DNA of 64,000 nucleotides from CBDBIK01 sp965206145 (GTDB lineage Bacteria; Pseudomonadota; Alphaproteobacteria; TMED109), in NCBI GenBank assembly GCA_965206145.1, contig CBDBIK010000002.1:372001-436000 (forward strand), given 5' to 3'. The position numbers and the translations under genes are program-made. The stretch's first letter is position 1; the number at the start of each line of letters is the position of its first letter. Under the pieces are notes generated by a model. It did no database searches. It worked only from the letters and a program-made list of their open reading frames with translations, and was not told the origin of the DNA. Of this stretch, positions 38,196-46,808 are shown piece after piece.

Positions 38196-39172
38196 AAATT
38201 TTGTTCAGGGCGATCTTCCTGGGTGCACTCCCAATTTTTTGTACCCTTGCATTCCCCGTCCTTGCCGGTGAAATCTTCGTCAGCAATGAAGGCGACGACA
38301 CCGTGGTCGTCCTTGATTCCGAGAATTTCGAAGTTCTGGAGGTGATCCCGACGGGCGGACGTCCCCGTGACATGCGCTTCAGCCCCGATGGCTCCGAACT
38401 CTTCATCGCTGCCAGCGAAGCGGACCGCATCGAGGTCATGGATGTCGAAACACGCAGAATCGTCCGCCATCTTGAGACGGGCGACGATCCGGAAATCTTC
38501 GACGTCGATCCTACGGGAAAGATCATCGTCGTCTCCAACGAAGACGATGGCGAGGCGACGGTGATCGATGTCGCTAGCGGCAAGATTCTCCGCGTCGTCG
38601 AAGACATCGGAATCGAGCCTGAGGGGGTCACTTTCACTCCCGACGGCAAGCGCGTATTCGTTACAGCCGAGGCGACCAACACCGTCATCGTCATCGACCC
38701 CTGGGAAGGCAGCATCCTCGGTGAGATTCTTGTCGGTAACCGCCCGCGACGAGGTGTCTTCACGCCTGACGGAAGCGAGTACTGGGTCACCAACGAACTT
38801 GGCGGGACTGTCAGCGTGATTGATGCCATCACCCTCGATTTTCTCGCCGAGATCCACTTCGAGAAGCAGGGACTACGTGCCACCGACATCACCCCGGTCG
38901 ACCTTGCCATGACGAGCGATGGTGCCACCGTCTACGTGACCCTCGGTCGGGCCAGGCACGTTGCCGTCATCGACGTAGCCTCTCGCGAAGTGCAAGACTA
39001 CGTCCTCGCCGGTAACCGGGTCTGGGGGGCGGCCCTCACGGAGGGAAACTCCTTGCTGGTGGTCACCAACGGGGCAAGCGACGACATTTCCGTGATCGAC
39101 ACAAGGTCCCTGAAATCCATCCATTCCGTGGCCGTGGGCCGAACCCCACACACGGTTCGCATCCGGAACTGA
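38192..39172 (+). CDS. YVTN/YncE-type beta-propeller protein, PQQ-catabolism associated
   Basis: Exported 326-residue protein with signal peptide MKILFRAIFLGALPIFCTLA followed by seven-fold repeats of the YVTN type: NEGDDTVVVLDSENFEVLEV, IPTGGRPRDMRFSPDGSELF, VIVIDPWEGSILGEILVGNR, PRRGVFTPDGSEYWVTNELG, VAVGRTPHTVRIRN. Proteins of this type are constant members of PQQ-linked ABC operons. Its role is unknown; a periplasmic scaffold or metal/quinone chaperone is possible. Confidence 0.87.
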   Translation: MKILFRAIFLGALPIFCTLAFPVLAGEIFVSNEGDDTVVVLDSENFEVLEVIPTGGRPRDMRFSPDGSELFIAASEADRIEVMDVETRRIVRHLETGDDPEIFDVDPTGKIIVVSNEDDGEATVIDVASGKILRVVEDIGIEPEGVTFTPDGKRVFVTAEATNTVIVIDPWEGSILGEILVGNRPRRGVFTPDGSEYWVTNELGGTVSVIDAITLDFLAEIHFEKQGLRATDITPVDLAMTSDGATVYVTLGRARHVAVIDVASREVQDYVLAGNRVWGAALTEGNSLLVVTNGASDDISVIDTRSLKSIHSVAVGRTPHTVRIRN

Positions 39173-39177
39173 CGACC

Positions 39178-40392
39178 GTGTGGATGCGCGCGGCTTCGGC
39201 GGCGATTCTTTTCCTGACCGTACTCGCAACCCCCGCACTGGCTGAAGAACGTCCTGCATTCACCATCGGCTATCTCGAATTCGAAAATGACGTCCGCTAC
39301 GAGGTCTGGGGAATTCACCCAGTCGATATCCGTTCGCAAACAAACCAGGAAGATCGGCGGCCTCGCCCGGGTGCAGAGATGGGAATCACCGATATCCGCC
39401 CTTTCGAGAGGCGAGCGGGAATCTCCTTCGCGCTCGCTGTCGAACGGGTCACGAACGCAGCAATGATGGTCAAGGCAATCGCACGCATCGGCGAACAGAC
39501 CAGTGCGCAAATTTTCCTGATCGATGCCCCGGGAGCGGTCGTCGCTCAAGTAGGCAGAGCTACCCGTGATCAAGGTGTCGTGTTGATCAACGTCTCCGCC
39601 GCGGATGATGCGCTTCGCAATGATTCTTGCGCCCCGCACCTGCTCCACACTGCCCCCAGCAGGCGAATGCTTACCGACGCCATCGCGCAGCACCTCGTCG
39701 ACCGCAGGTGGGACAGCGTGCTTATCCTAGAGGGTCCCCTTGAGGAAGATGCCGCAACCACCGAAGCGTTCCATGAATCAGCCCGCACCTACGGCATTGA
39801 AATTGAGGAGGTCCGAGCCTTCGTGCTTTCCGGAGACCCCCGGATGCGGGAGAAAAACAACCTCGATCTCCTCACCGGACAGGTTTCCTATGACGCTGTG
39901 TTCATCGCCGACGTTGATCGGGAATTCGCTCGAACGGTCCCCTTCGCCACTCGCCGACCGGCCCCTGTGGTCGGTGCAGCTGGGCTCGTTGCCACTGCAT
40001 GGCACTGGTCTTATCTGCGTCACGGGGCACCGCAGGTCCACGGCCGTTTCGAGCGCCAGGTTGGCAGGCGCATGGAAAAGACCGACTGGGGAGCATGGGT
40101 TGCCGTGCGCGCAGTTGCCGAAGCGATCGTACGCACCGAATCGACGGACGGCGACACACTTCTCGCCTACCTGCTGGGACCAGAGTTCCGGCTCGACGGT
40201 TCCAAAGGACCAGGGCTCACGTTCCGCCCCTGGAACGGCCAACTCCGCCAACCGCTTTTCCTTGCATCAGATGACTGGGTGAGCGCTGTGGCACCCATCC
40301 CGGGCTTCACCCATCGCGTCGACGATCTCGACACACTGGGGGTCGACGAGCGCTCAAGTGCTTGCCCCAGCGAGGGGAGACTTTCCTCATGA
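39178..40392 (+). CDS. Type I periplasmic binding protein of the PQQ-linked ABC system
   Basis: Exported binding protein of 404 residues from a GTG (ATG two codons later is possible), signal peptide MRAASAAILFLTVLATPALA. Features include FTIGYLEFENDVRYEVWGIH, ADDALRNDSCAPHLLHTAPS, RRWDSVLILEGPLEEDAATT, TDWGAWVAVRAVAEAIVRTE and LAYLLGPEFRLDGSKGPGLT, matching the PQQ_ABC_bind family related to branched-chain amino acid receptors. The ligand is not established; homologs are implicated in lanthanide or PQQ handling. Confidence 0.85.
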   Translation: MWMRAASAAILFLTVLATPALAEERPAFTIGYLEFENDVRYEVWGIHPVDIRSQTNQEDRRPRPGAEMGITDIRPFERRAGISFALAVERVTNAAMMVKAIARIGEQTSAQIFLIDAPGAVVAQVGRATRDQGVVLINVSAADDALRNDSCAPHLLHTAPSRRMLTDAIAQHLVDRRWDSVLILEGPLEEDAATTEAFHESARTYGIEIEEVRAFVLSGDPRMREKNNLDLLTGQVSYDAVFIADVDREFARTVPFATRRPAPVVGAAGLVATAWHWSYLRHGAPQVHGRFERQVGRRMEKTDWGAWVAVRAVAEAIVRTESTDGDTLLAYLLGPEFRLDGSKGPGLTFRPWNGQLRQPLFLASDDWVSAVAPIPGFTHRVDDLDTLGVDERSSACPSEGRLSS

Positions 40393-41240
40393 ACGTGACC
40401 CACGCTTTCGCAGCTCTCGCAGGACTCACCTCCCGCGAGGTATCGAAATTTCTCCAGCAGCGGGGACGGTTCCTGTCGGCATTCGTCCGCCCTGCTCTGT
40501 GGCTATTCGTCTTTGCCGCCGGAATCGGCTCGGTCAAGGGCATTGATCCGGGAGTCCTACACCCCTACCCGGTGCAAAATGTCAACTACTTCGAATACAT
40601 CGTCCCCGGCCTCATCGGCATGGTGCTCCTTTTCAGTGGCATGCAGGCTTCGCTTTCGATGGTTTACGATCGGGAGATGGGCGTGATGCGTCTCCTGCTG
40701 ACGGCGCCGCTACCGCGTTGGTATCTGCTGAGCGCGAAACTCGTCGCCGGCACGCTGCTCTCGGTCCTGCAAGTCTACGTCTTTCTGATCATCTGCCTGC
40801 CGCTGATCGAACTTTCTACCAACCTCAACACCTCGATCTTTGGCTGGGTGTACGTGCTGCCTGCTGCCACCCTTTTTGGCTTGTTGCTTGGTGCCATAGG
40901 CCTCGCACTCTCCGTCCACATACGCCAACTCGAAAACTTTGCAGGCACCATGAACTTCGTCATCTTCCCGATGTTCTTCATCTCCTCAGCGCTCTACCCC
41001 CTTTGGCGTATGCAGGAGAACGGTGCCGAGATCGTCTACTGGCTCGCACTGATCAATCCGTTCACCTACGGAGTTGAACTCGTGCGCTGGGCCTCCTTCG
41101 GACAAATCCACACGACGGCCCTCGCCGTCACCGTGTTCTGCACGATCTTCTTCATGGCTGCCGCCATCGTCGGCTACGACCCACAGCGAGGCCTCGTACG
41201 CAGGCGTCAGGGTGGTGGCGGCCCTCCTAGCGGTAGCTGA
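40389..41240 (+). CDS. ABC-2 type permease of the PQQ-linked ABC system
   Basis: Inner-membrane protein of 283 residues. I start at the ATG at 40389 (ATGA overlap with the previous stop, GAGGGGAGA 8 bases before), not at 40362. Six hydrophobic segments are visible; the ABC-2 pattern is clear in YIVPGLIGMVLLFSGMQASL, SMVYDREMGVMRLLLTAPLP and IFPMFFISSALYPLWRM. ABC-2 permeases normally export, which sits oddly with a binding protein next door and is a known puzzle of this system. Confidence 0.88.
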   Translation: MNVTHAFAALAGLTSREVSKFLQQRGRFLSAFVRPALWLFVFAAGIGSVKGIDPGVLHPYPVQNVNYFEYIVPGLIGMVLLFSGMQASLSMVYDREMGVMRLLLTAPLPRWYLLSAKLVAGTLLSVLQVYVFLIICLPLIELSTNLNTSIFGWVYVLPAATLFGLLLGAIGLALSVHIRQLENFAGTMNFVIFPMFFISSALYPLWRMQENGAEIVYWLALINPFTYGVELVRWASFGQIHTTALAVTVFCTIFFMAAAIVGYDPQRGLVRRRQGGGGPPSGS

Positions 41241-41246
41241 GTTCCT

Positions 41247-42260
41247 GTGTCCGCCGCTGAAAGCATCGCGGACCTCGTCGGGAGAACTCCTCTTGTCCGG
41301 TTGCGGCGCATTTCCGAGGAAACTGGCTGCGAGGTCCTCGGCAAAGCGGAATTCCTAAACCCCGGGCAATCAGTCAAGGACCGCGCGGCACTATGGATCA
41401 TCCGTGATGCCGAAAAAAGCGGCGCGCTGGAACCCGGTGGCACTATTGTTGAAGGAACCGCTGGCAATACCGGCATCGGACTCACTGTTCTCGGCGCTGC
41501 CCTCGGCTATCGCACCCTCATCGTCATGCCTGAAACCCAAAGCCAAGAAAAGAAAAACGCCCTCCTGAGCGTGGGTGCAGAACTGCAGCTCGTTCCTGCC
41601 CTTCCCTACTCGGATCCCGGAAACTATGTCCGGGTTTCGAGCCGACTCGCTGAGGAAGCTGCGTCCAACAGCCCGCACGGTGCGATCTGGGCAAACCAGT
41701 TCGACAACGTTGCTAACCGCAAGGCTCATCTCGAATCCACTGCACCCGAAATCCACGAGCAGACCCAGGGACACGTCGATGCCTTCGTAAGTGCGATCGG
41801 TACCGGCGGCACCATCGCCGGTACCAGTGAAGGCCTGAAGGAAAGAAACCCCAACGTACGCACCGTACTGGCGGACTCCGAGGGCTCTGGCATGCACGAT
41901 TGGGTGCAGACCGGCACGCCGAAAGCTGAAGGCTCCTCGATCACCGAAGGAATTGGCCAAGGCCGCGTCACCGCAAACCTTGAAGGTGCGCAGATTGACG
42001 ACTCAATGCGGATCACGGATGTCGAGGCAGTGGAGACGGTTTTCTCACTGGTGCAGGACGAGGGTCTCGTCTTGGGCGGATCAAGCGGAATCAACGTAGC
42101 CGGTGCTGCACACCTAGCACGAAAGCTTGGCCCAGGGCATGTTGTTGTAACGATTCTCTGCGATTCAGGCGTACGTTACGCTTCCAAATTGTTCAATCCC
42201 GAGTTTCTCAAAGGCAAGGGACTTCCCGTGCCTCCCTGGATGGAGAAAAAGGAGACATAA
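41247..42260 (+). CDS. cysK: Cysteine synthase A-type O-acetylserine sulfhydrylase
   Basis: PLP enzyme that forms cysteine from O-acetylserine and sulfide. Starts at GTG 41247. The PLP Lys lies in FLNPGQSVKDRAAL; the phosphate loop is GTGGTIAG; the substrate loop reads EGTAGNTGIGL, with Ala in place of the commoner Ser of TSGNTG. The C-terminal LCDSGVRYASKLFNPEFLKG is typical. At 337 residues it is slightly longer than enteric CysK. It begins 6 bases after the permease and 1 base separates it from the sulfurtransferase, so it belongs to the same transcript. Confidence 0.92.
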   Translation: MSAAESIADLVGRTPLVRLRRISEETGCEVLGKAEFLNPGQSVKDRAALWIIRDAEKSGALEPGGTIVEGTAGNTGIGLTVLGAALGYRTLIVMPETQSQEKKNALLSVGAELQLVPALPYSDPGNYVRVSSRLAEEAASNSPHGAIWANQFDNVANRKAHLESTAPEIHEQTQGHVDAFVSAIGTGGTIAGTSEGLKERNPNVRTVLADSEGSGMHDWVQTGTPKAEGSSITEGIGQGRVTANLEGAQIDDSMRITDVEAVETVFSLVQDEGLVLGGSSGINVAGAAHLARKLGPGHVVVTILCDSGVRYASKLFNPEFLKGKGLPVPPWMEKKET

Positions 42261-42261
42261 C

Positions 42262-43173
42262 ATGACAAACCCCGTGCCGCTCGCGAGCGCTGAATGGCTC
42301 GCCGAAAACATCGGCCGCGACAACGTTCGAACCGTCGATGCTTCATGGTACATGCCAGGAAGCAGGCGCGATGGTGCTGCCGAGTTTAAACAGGGACACA
42401 TTCCCGGTGCCGTGTTCTTCTCCATCAATGACATCGCCGCCCCCGATACTGACCTTCCACATATGGTTCCCGGCGCAGACGCCTTCGGCCATGCAGTGGG
42501 CCGTCTCGGAATCTCCAACGACGACCACGTCGTCGTCTACGCAACCACCGGCATCGCCACGGCACCCAGGGTGTGGTGGATGTTCCGGTTGTTCGGTCAT
42601 GATCGGGTCTCAGTTCTTGACGGAGGCATGCGCGCATGGATTGCTGCCGGTGGGAACGTTGAGACGGGCTCTGTCGCACCCACTTCACGCACCTTCCATG
42701 CGCAGCTTCGGCCCGAATTCATCCGCGATTTCGAGGCGGTACGCAAAAACGTGCACTCCGAATCCGGACACATACCGGATGATCGCTCAAAGAGCACTTT
42801 CGAGGAGCCACCGAAGGTGCTCGAGAGACCCTGCAAGCTCCTGGACGCCCGTTCGCAAGGGCGCTTCAAGGGAACCGATCCAGAACCCCGTGCCGACCTC
42901 CAGAGCGGACACATCCCTGAAAGCCTCAACCTCCCCTACGAGCGGTTACTCGATTCAGGATCGATGCGCTCGCCCGAAGAACTCACCCGTATCTTCCACG
43001 AGGTAGGTGTTGGGAACGACGAGAGCCCACTGATTCTCTCGTGCGGCTCAGGCGTCTCGGCCTGTGTGCTCGGCCTTGGGCTTTCCATGATCGGCCACAA
43101 CGGCTGGTCAGTTTACGACGGCTCCTGGACCGAATGGGGTGGCCGTGCCGATGCCCCCGTCAAAACCGGCTGA
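42262..43173 (+). CDS. sseA: 3-mercaptopyruvate/thiosulfate sulfurtransferase
   Basis: Two-domain rhodanese of 303 residues. The N-terminal inactive domain contains FKQGHIPGAVFFSINDIAAP and VWWMFRLFGHDRVSVLDGGM; the C-terminal active domain has LDARSQGRFKGTDPEPRADL, QSGHIPESLNLPYERLL and the active loop SCGSGVSACVLGLGL with the catalytic Cys. The CGSGVSA loop fits 3-mercaptopyruvate sulfurtransferases. Between cysK and metC it suggests handling of sulfur released from cysteine. Confidence 0.92.
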   Translation: MTNPVPLASAEWLAENIGRDNVRTVDASWYMPGSRRDGAAEFKQGHIPGAVFFSINDIAAPDTDLPHMVPGADAFGHAVGRLGISNDDHVVVYATTGIATAPRVWWMFRLFGHDRVSVLDGGMRAWIAAGGNVETGSVAPTSRTFHAQLRPEFIRDFEAVRKNVHSESGHIPDDRSKSTFEEPPKVLERPCKLLDARSQGRFKGTDPEPRADLQSGHIPESLNLPYERLLDSGSMRSPEELTRIFHEVGVGNDESPLILSCGSGVSACVLGLGLSMIGHNGWSVYDGSWTEWGGRADAPVKTG

Positions 43174-44356
43174 TCCAGCGGACAGGCGGCGGGGAGCGGG
43201 AACCACGCTCGCTCATTCCGGACGTGACCCCCATGCCAACCACGGCATCGTCAACCCGCCCGTCTATCACGCCTCCACGGTCCTCTTCCGGAACGTCGCC
43301 GACCTACGCACGCGCAACGCACGCCGTCTCGACGAAGTCGTGTACGGACGTTTTGGGACACCAACGACCTTCGCCTTCGAGGAGGCGATGGCAGAAACGG
43401 AAGGCGGAGCGCGCACGGTAGCCACCTCGTCAGGGAAAGCCGCGGTGATCACCTCGCTCATGGCATTCCTCTGCTCGGGTGATCATCTCCTCATGACCGA
43501 TGCTACCTACGGACCGAGCCGTTCGTTCGCGGACCGCATGCTCGCCCGCTTCGGTATCAAAACCACTTTTTACGATCCTTGTATCGGCGGCGGCATTCGC
43601 GAGTTGATCCGCCCCAATACCAAGGTTGTCTATCTCGAATCTCCCGGATCCCTCACCTTTGAAGTGCAGGACACCCCCGCCATCGCCGCAGCCGCGCACG
43701 AGCGGGGATGTACCGTCATTCTCGACAACACTTGGGCCAGTCCCCTGCTCTTTCGTCCCTTCGAGCACGAGGTCGATGTCTCCGTGCAGGCAGCGACCAA
43801 ATACGTCGTCGGTCATTCGGACGCCATGCTCGGTGCAGTAACAACGACAGCGGAAGTCCATGAACGCGTCCGCAGAACAGCTCACATGCTGGGAGCGGCA
43901 CCTGGACCCGATGATCTGTATCTGGGTCTGCGTGGACTCCGCACCCTGGAGGTACGTCTGCAGCGTCACGCAAAAACAGGACTGCGTCTCGCCAGGTGGC
44001 TGGAAGGACGGAACGAGGTCGAGCGCGTGCTTCATCCCGCGCTTCCAGGATGTCCCGGGCACGAACTCTGGAAGCGGGATTTTCTCGGTACCTCGGGCCT
44101 GTTCGGAGTCGTGCTCGCACCCGCTCCACAGGAAGCGTTCGATGCGATGCTTGATGCCTTGAAGATCTTTGGCATGGGATTCAGCTGGGGTGGCTTTGAA
44201 AGCTTGATGATCCCAACGACCCCGGAGAAGGCGCGCACGGCGGTTGAATGGGACGCAGTTGGCCGCACCTTCCGCATCCATGCAGGTCTTGAAGACCCAG
44301 AAGATCTAGAAGCCGATCTCAATCAGGCATTCGGCCATATCGGACGGGCGTCATGA
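43151..44356 (+). CDS. metC: Cystathionine beta-lyase
   Basis: PLP-dependent C-S lyase, about 400 residues, cleaving cystathionine (and often cysteine) to give homocysteine or sulfide. Key parts: THAGR-like LAHSGRDPHANHGIVNPPVY, VYGRFGTPTTFAFEEAMAE, ILDNTWASPLLFRPFEHEVD, and the PLP Lys in QAATKYVVGHSDAML. I start at ATG 43151; GTG 43139 is equally open. It overlaps the sulfurtransferase end and the next start. MetC and other C-S lyases cannot be separated with certainty. Confidence 0.9.
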   Translation: MPPSKPADPADRRRGAGTTLAHSGRDPHANHGIVNPPVYHASTVLFRNVADLRTRNARRLDEVVYGRFGTPTTFAFEEAMAETEGGARTVATSSGKAAVITSLMAFLCSGDHLLMTDATYGPSRSFADRMLARFGIKTTFYDPCIGGGIRELIRPNTKVVYLESPGSLTFEVQDTPAIAAAAHERGCTVILDNTWASPLLFRPFEHEVDVSVQAATKYVVGHSDAMLGAVTTTAEVHERVRRTAHMLGAAPGPDDLYLGLRGLRTLEVRLQRHAKTGLRLARWLEGRNEVERVLHPALPGCPGHELWKRDFLGTSGLFGVVLAPAPQEAFDAMLDALKIFGMGFSWGGFESLMIPTTPEKARTAVEWDAVGRTFRIHAGLEDPEDLEADLNQAFGHIGRAS

Positions 44357-44835
44357 GGATTCCCGTCCGCGCAGCCCTCTCCCTCGCGCTCGTCCTCTTT
44401 TTTCAAGGCACGCAAACAACGAGTGCGGCCGATACCGGTTTCGGTCGGGACACGCTGACGATTATCTCGAGCGGAGAGAGTTATCTATTCGATGTCGAGG
44501 TTGCGCTCACCAGCGAGCAGCAGCAGCTCGGCCTTATGCACCGCACATATCTTCCTCCCGATGCCGGGATGCTGTTTCTTTACAGACCGCCACAACGGAT
44601 ACGGATGTGGATGAAGAACACTTTCGTCTCTCTTGACATGCTGTTCGTGAAAGGGGATGGCCGGATTGTCTCGATTGCCGAGCGCACGGTGCCTTTGTCA
44701 CTGACTCCAATTGGTCCGGACGTTTACGTGAGCGGAGTCGTGGAGGTGCTCTCAGGCACTGTAGAACGCCTGAACCTGCAACTCGGCGACCGGGTGCTCC
44801 ACCCCTACTTCGGGAACGACCGGAACGACGGATGA
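44353..44835 (+). CDS. Exported DUF192 protein
   Basis: 160 residues with signal peptide MRIPVRAALSLALVLFFQGT. The DUF192 core follows: FDVEVALTSEQQQLGLMHRT, GMLFLYRPPQRIRMWMKNTF, VSLDMLFVKGDGRIVSIAER. These compact proteins are common in alphaproteobacteria; no firm function is known. Overlaps both neighbours by 4 bases. Confidence 0.9.
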   Translation: MRIPVRAALSLALVLFFQGTQTTSAADTGFGRDTLTIISSGESYLFDVEVALTSEQQQLGLMHRTYLPPDAGMLFLYRPPQRIRMWMKNTFVSLDMLFVKGDGRIVSIAERTVPLSLTPIGPDVYVSGVVEVLSGTVERLNLQLGDRVLHPYFGNDRNDG

Positions 44836-45206
44836 CCACCACACCGAGAATCCGTATTCGTGTTCAGCTCGGTGATCAGCCACTGTTCGGACCCGGGAAA
44901 GCCTCCCTGCTGAAAGCCATCGCGGAAGCCGGCTCCATTTCAGGAGCGGCACGACAGATTGGGATGTCTTACCGCCGTGCCTGGCTTCTCGTGGATTCGA
45001 TGAACCGCAATTTTGTCGCCCCGCTCGTCGAAGCAACATCTGGCGGCGGTGGCGGCGCGCGCATTACGCCGCTTGGTGAAGAAGTTCTCACCGCCTACCA
45101 CGAAGTCGAAGAACGAGCCCACAGAGCAGCAGGAGATTCTCTTTCCCGTCTTGAGCGACTCCTTTCCGACAACCCCAGCACAGACGGTCTACCGGAGCAG
45201 GAATAA
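44832..45206 (+). CDS. ModE-like winged-helix regulator without molybdate-binding domain
   Basis: 124 residues equal to the N-terminal domain of ModE: GPGKASLLKAIAEAGSISGA, ARQIGMSYRRAWLLVDSMNR, GGGGARITPLGEEVLTAYHE. The MOP domains that sense molybdate in E. coli ModE are absent, as in many alphaproteobacterial one-domain forms. It is the last gene of the long operon, followed by a Mo-box-like palindrome and modABC, which it probably represses. It overlaps the DUF192 gene. Confidence 0.88.
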   Translation: MTTTPRIRIRVQLGDQPLFGPGKASLLKAIAEAGSISGAARQIGMSYRRAWLLVDSMNRNFVAPLVEATSGGGGGARITPLGEEVLTAYHEVEERAHRAAGDSLSRLERLLSDNPSTDGLPEQE

Positions 45207-45220
45207 GGCAGGGGTTGCAC

Positions 45221-45248
45221 TTGTCTATATACAAGTATATATAACTAA
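45221..45248. promoter_or_regulatory. Mo-box-like palindrome upstream of modA
   Basis: TATATA (45226-45231), 6 bases, then TATATAAC (45238-45245), which fits the core of the ModE-binding Mo-box (TATATA-N6-TATATAACG); the outer bases match less well. ACTTGT and ACAAGT also form a nested inverted repeat (45219-45236). It lies about 50 bases before the modA start, suitable for repression by the ModE-like protein. Confidence 0.65.
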
Positions 45249-45296
45249 GAACGAGGTTTCACCTCGTGACGCAGGGCGCGTTGGAGCAAGCATGCC

Positions 45297-46109
45297 ATGG
45301 CCCTCCTCTGGCGAAAAAGCTCACGTTCCAACGCGCTTTTGACCCTGCTTTTGGTCACGGTCACGACTCCCCTTAACGGGGAGTCGGCGGCCGGCCCGGT
45401 GGGTAGCGAAGAGATTCTCGTCCTTGCCGCCGCGTCCACCGCTCTCCCTCTTGAGGAGGCGGCGCGCTTGTACTCCGCGCACGGCGGCGGACGCGTCAAG
45501 TTTTCCTTTGCGAGCACCTCCGCACTCTCCCGGCAGGTCGAGGCCGGAATTCCCGGCGACATTTTTCTTTCCGCCAACACCGCGTGGATGGACCGAGTCG
45601 AGGGTAGAGGACACATCATTCCCGGAACACGCTTCCTGCTCTTCAGCAACCGCCTCGTCTTGGTGGCACCCGCAGATTCGGAAGCAGAACTCCTTACCAT
45701 CGAAGAGGGAATTGATCTTCGTTCCCTGCTTGAAAACGGGCGACTTGCCCTTGGAGAAACCGAGAGCGTCCCCGCGGGCATCTACGCGCGCGAGGCACTA
45801 ACCTCCCTCGGCATATGGGAATCCGTCCGGGATCACCTCGCTCCAGCCAACGACGTCCGCCACGCCACCACCCTCGTACAACGAGGGGATGCACCACTCG
45901 GAATCGTTTACCGCACCGAAGTTCTGGACGATGATCGGATCCGCGTCCTGGGACCCTTCCCCAAACATCTCCACAGTCCCATCGCCTACTGGATCGCCGC
46001 ACTTGCGGAAGCTCCTGCGGCTGAAACAGCAAAAATATTCCTTGCTTTTCTGCAAACACCGGAGGTCTCAGAGATCTTCACTCGTTACGGCTTCGAGCCA
46101 TCTCGCTAA
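45297..46109 (+). CDS. modA: Molybdate ABC transporter substrate-binding protein
   Basis: Periplasmic molybdate/tungstate receptor, 270 residues, with an N-terminal signal (residues about 12-30). ModA pattern: ILVLAAASTALPLEEAARLY, VKFSFASTSALSRQVEAGIP, GDIFLSANTAWMDRVEGRGH, FSNRLVLVAPADSEAELLTI, GDAPLGIVYRTEVL. First gene of modABC. Confidence 0.94.
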   Translation: MALLWRKSSRSNALLTLLLVTVTTPLNGESAAGPVGSEEILVLAAASTALPLEEAARLYSAHGGGRVKFSFASTSALSRQVEAGIPGDIFLSANTAWMDRVEGRGHIIPGTRFLLFSNRLVLVAPADSEAELLTIEEGIDLRSLLENGRLALGETESVPAGIYAREALTSLGIWESVRDHLAPANDVRHATTLVQRGDAPLGIVYRTEVLDDDRIRVLGPFPKHLHSPIAYWIAALAEAPAAETAKIFLAFLQTPEVSEIFTRYGFEPSR

Positions 46110-46115
46110 TCCACA

Positions 46116-46808
46116 ATGCTCGGCCCTGCTGAAACCGAGACGATCCGCCTGTCACTCTGGGTGGCAACCTGGGCAGTCGTGGGCAGTCTTCCCTTCGGGA
46201 TCGCCTTCGCCTGGCTGCTTGCCCGCAAGCGTTTCCCCGGACACGCATTCCTCAATGGGGTTCTCCACGTACCGTTGGTCGTACCCCCGGTAGTGATCGG
46301 TTACCTGCTACTTGTCGTACTCGGACGCCGGGGAACCGTGGGATCCTTTCTCGAGGGGACGTTCGGGATCACGTTCGCCTTCACGTGGCAGGGTGCGGCA
46401 GTAGCAAGCGCGGTTGTCGCCTTCCCCCTCATGCTTCGCGCCATCCGCCAGGCGCTCGAGACGGTAGATCGACGTCTTGAAGAGGCCGCTCGTTCGCTTG
46501 GTGCCTCTCCGTTCGATGTCTTCCGTTCGATCACCTTGCCGTTGATCCTCCCCGGTATCCTCACGGGAGCCACCCTCTCCTTCGCCCGGAGCCTCGGAGA
46601 GTTCGGTGCCACGATTACATTCGTTTCCAGTATCCCGGGTGAAACCCGGACGCTACCGCTTGCGCTGTACGCGGCAGCCCAAAGTCCAGGCGGGGAAGGT
46701 CCTGCAATCCGGCTTGTGGTCATTTCCGTCACGCTCGCCATGGTGGCTCTTGTCCTTTCTGAGTGGCTCTCCCGACGGGTTGACCGCTTCAGCGGGAAAC
46801 ACTCGTGA
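46116..46808 (+). CDS. modB: Molybdate ABC transporter permease
   Basis: Inner-membrane subunit of 230 residues with five hydrophobic segments, PLVVPPVVIGYLLLVVLGRR, the ModB-type EAA loop LEEAARSLGASPFDVFRSIT, and GEFGATITFVSSIPGETRTL near the C-terminus. It starts 6 bases after modA and overlaps modC by 4 bases. Confidence 0.95.
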   Translation: MLGPAETETIRLSLWVATWAVVGSLPFGIAFAWLLARKRFPGHAFLNGVLHVPLVVPPVVIGYLLLVVLGRRGTVGSFLEGTFGITFAFTWQGAAVASAVVAFPLMLRAIRQALETVDRRLEEAARSLGASPFDVFRSITLPLILPGILTGATLSFARSLGEFGATITFVSSIPGETRTLPLALYAAAQSPGGEGPAIRLVVISVTLAMVALVLSEWLSRRVDRFSGKHS

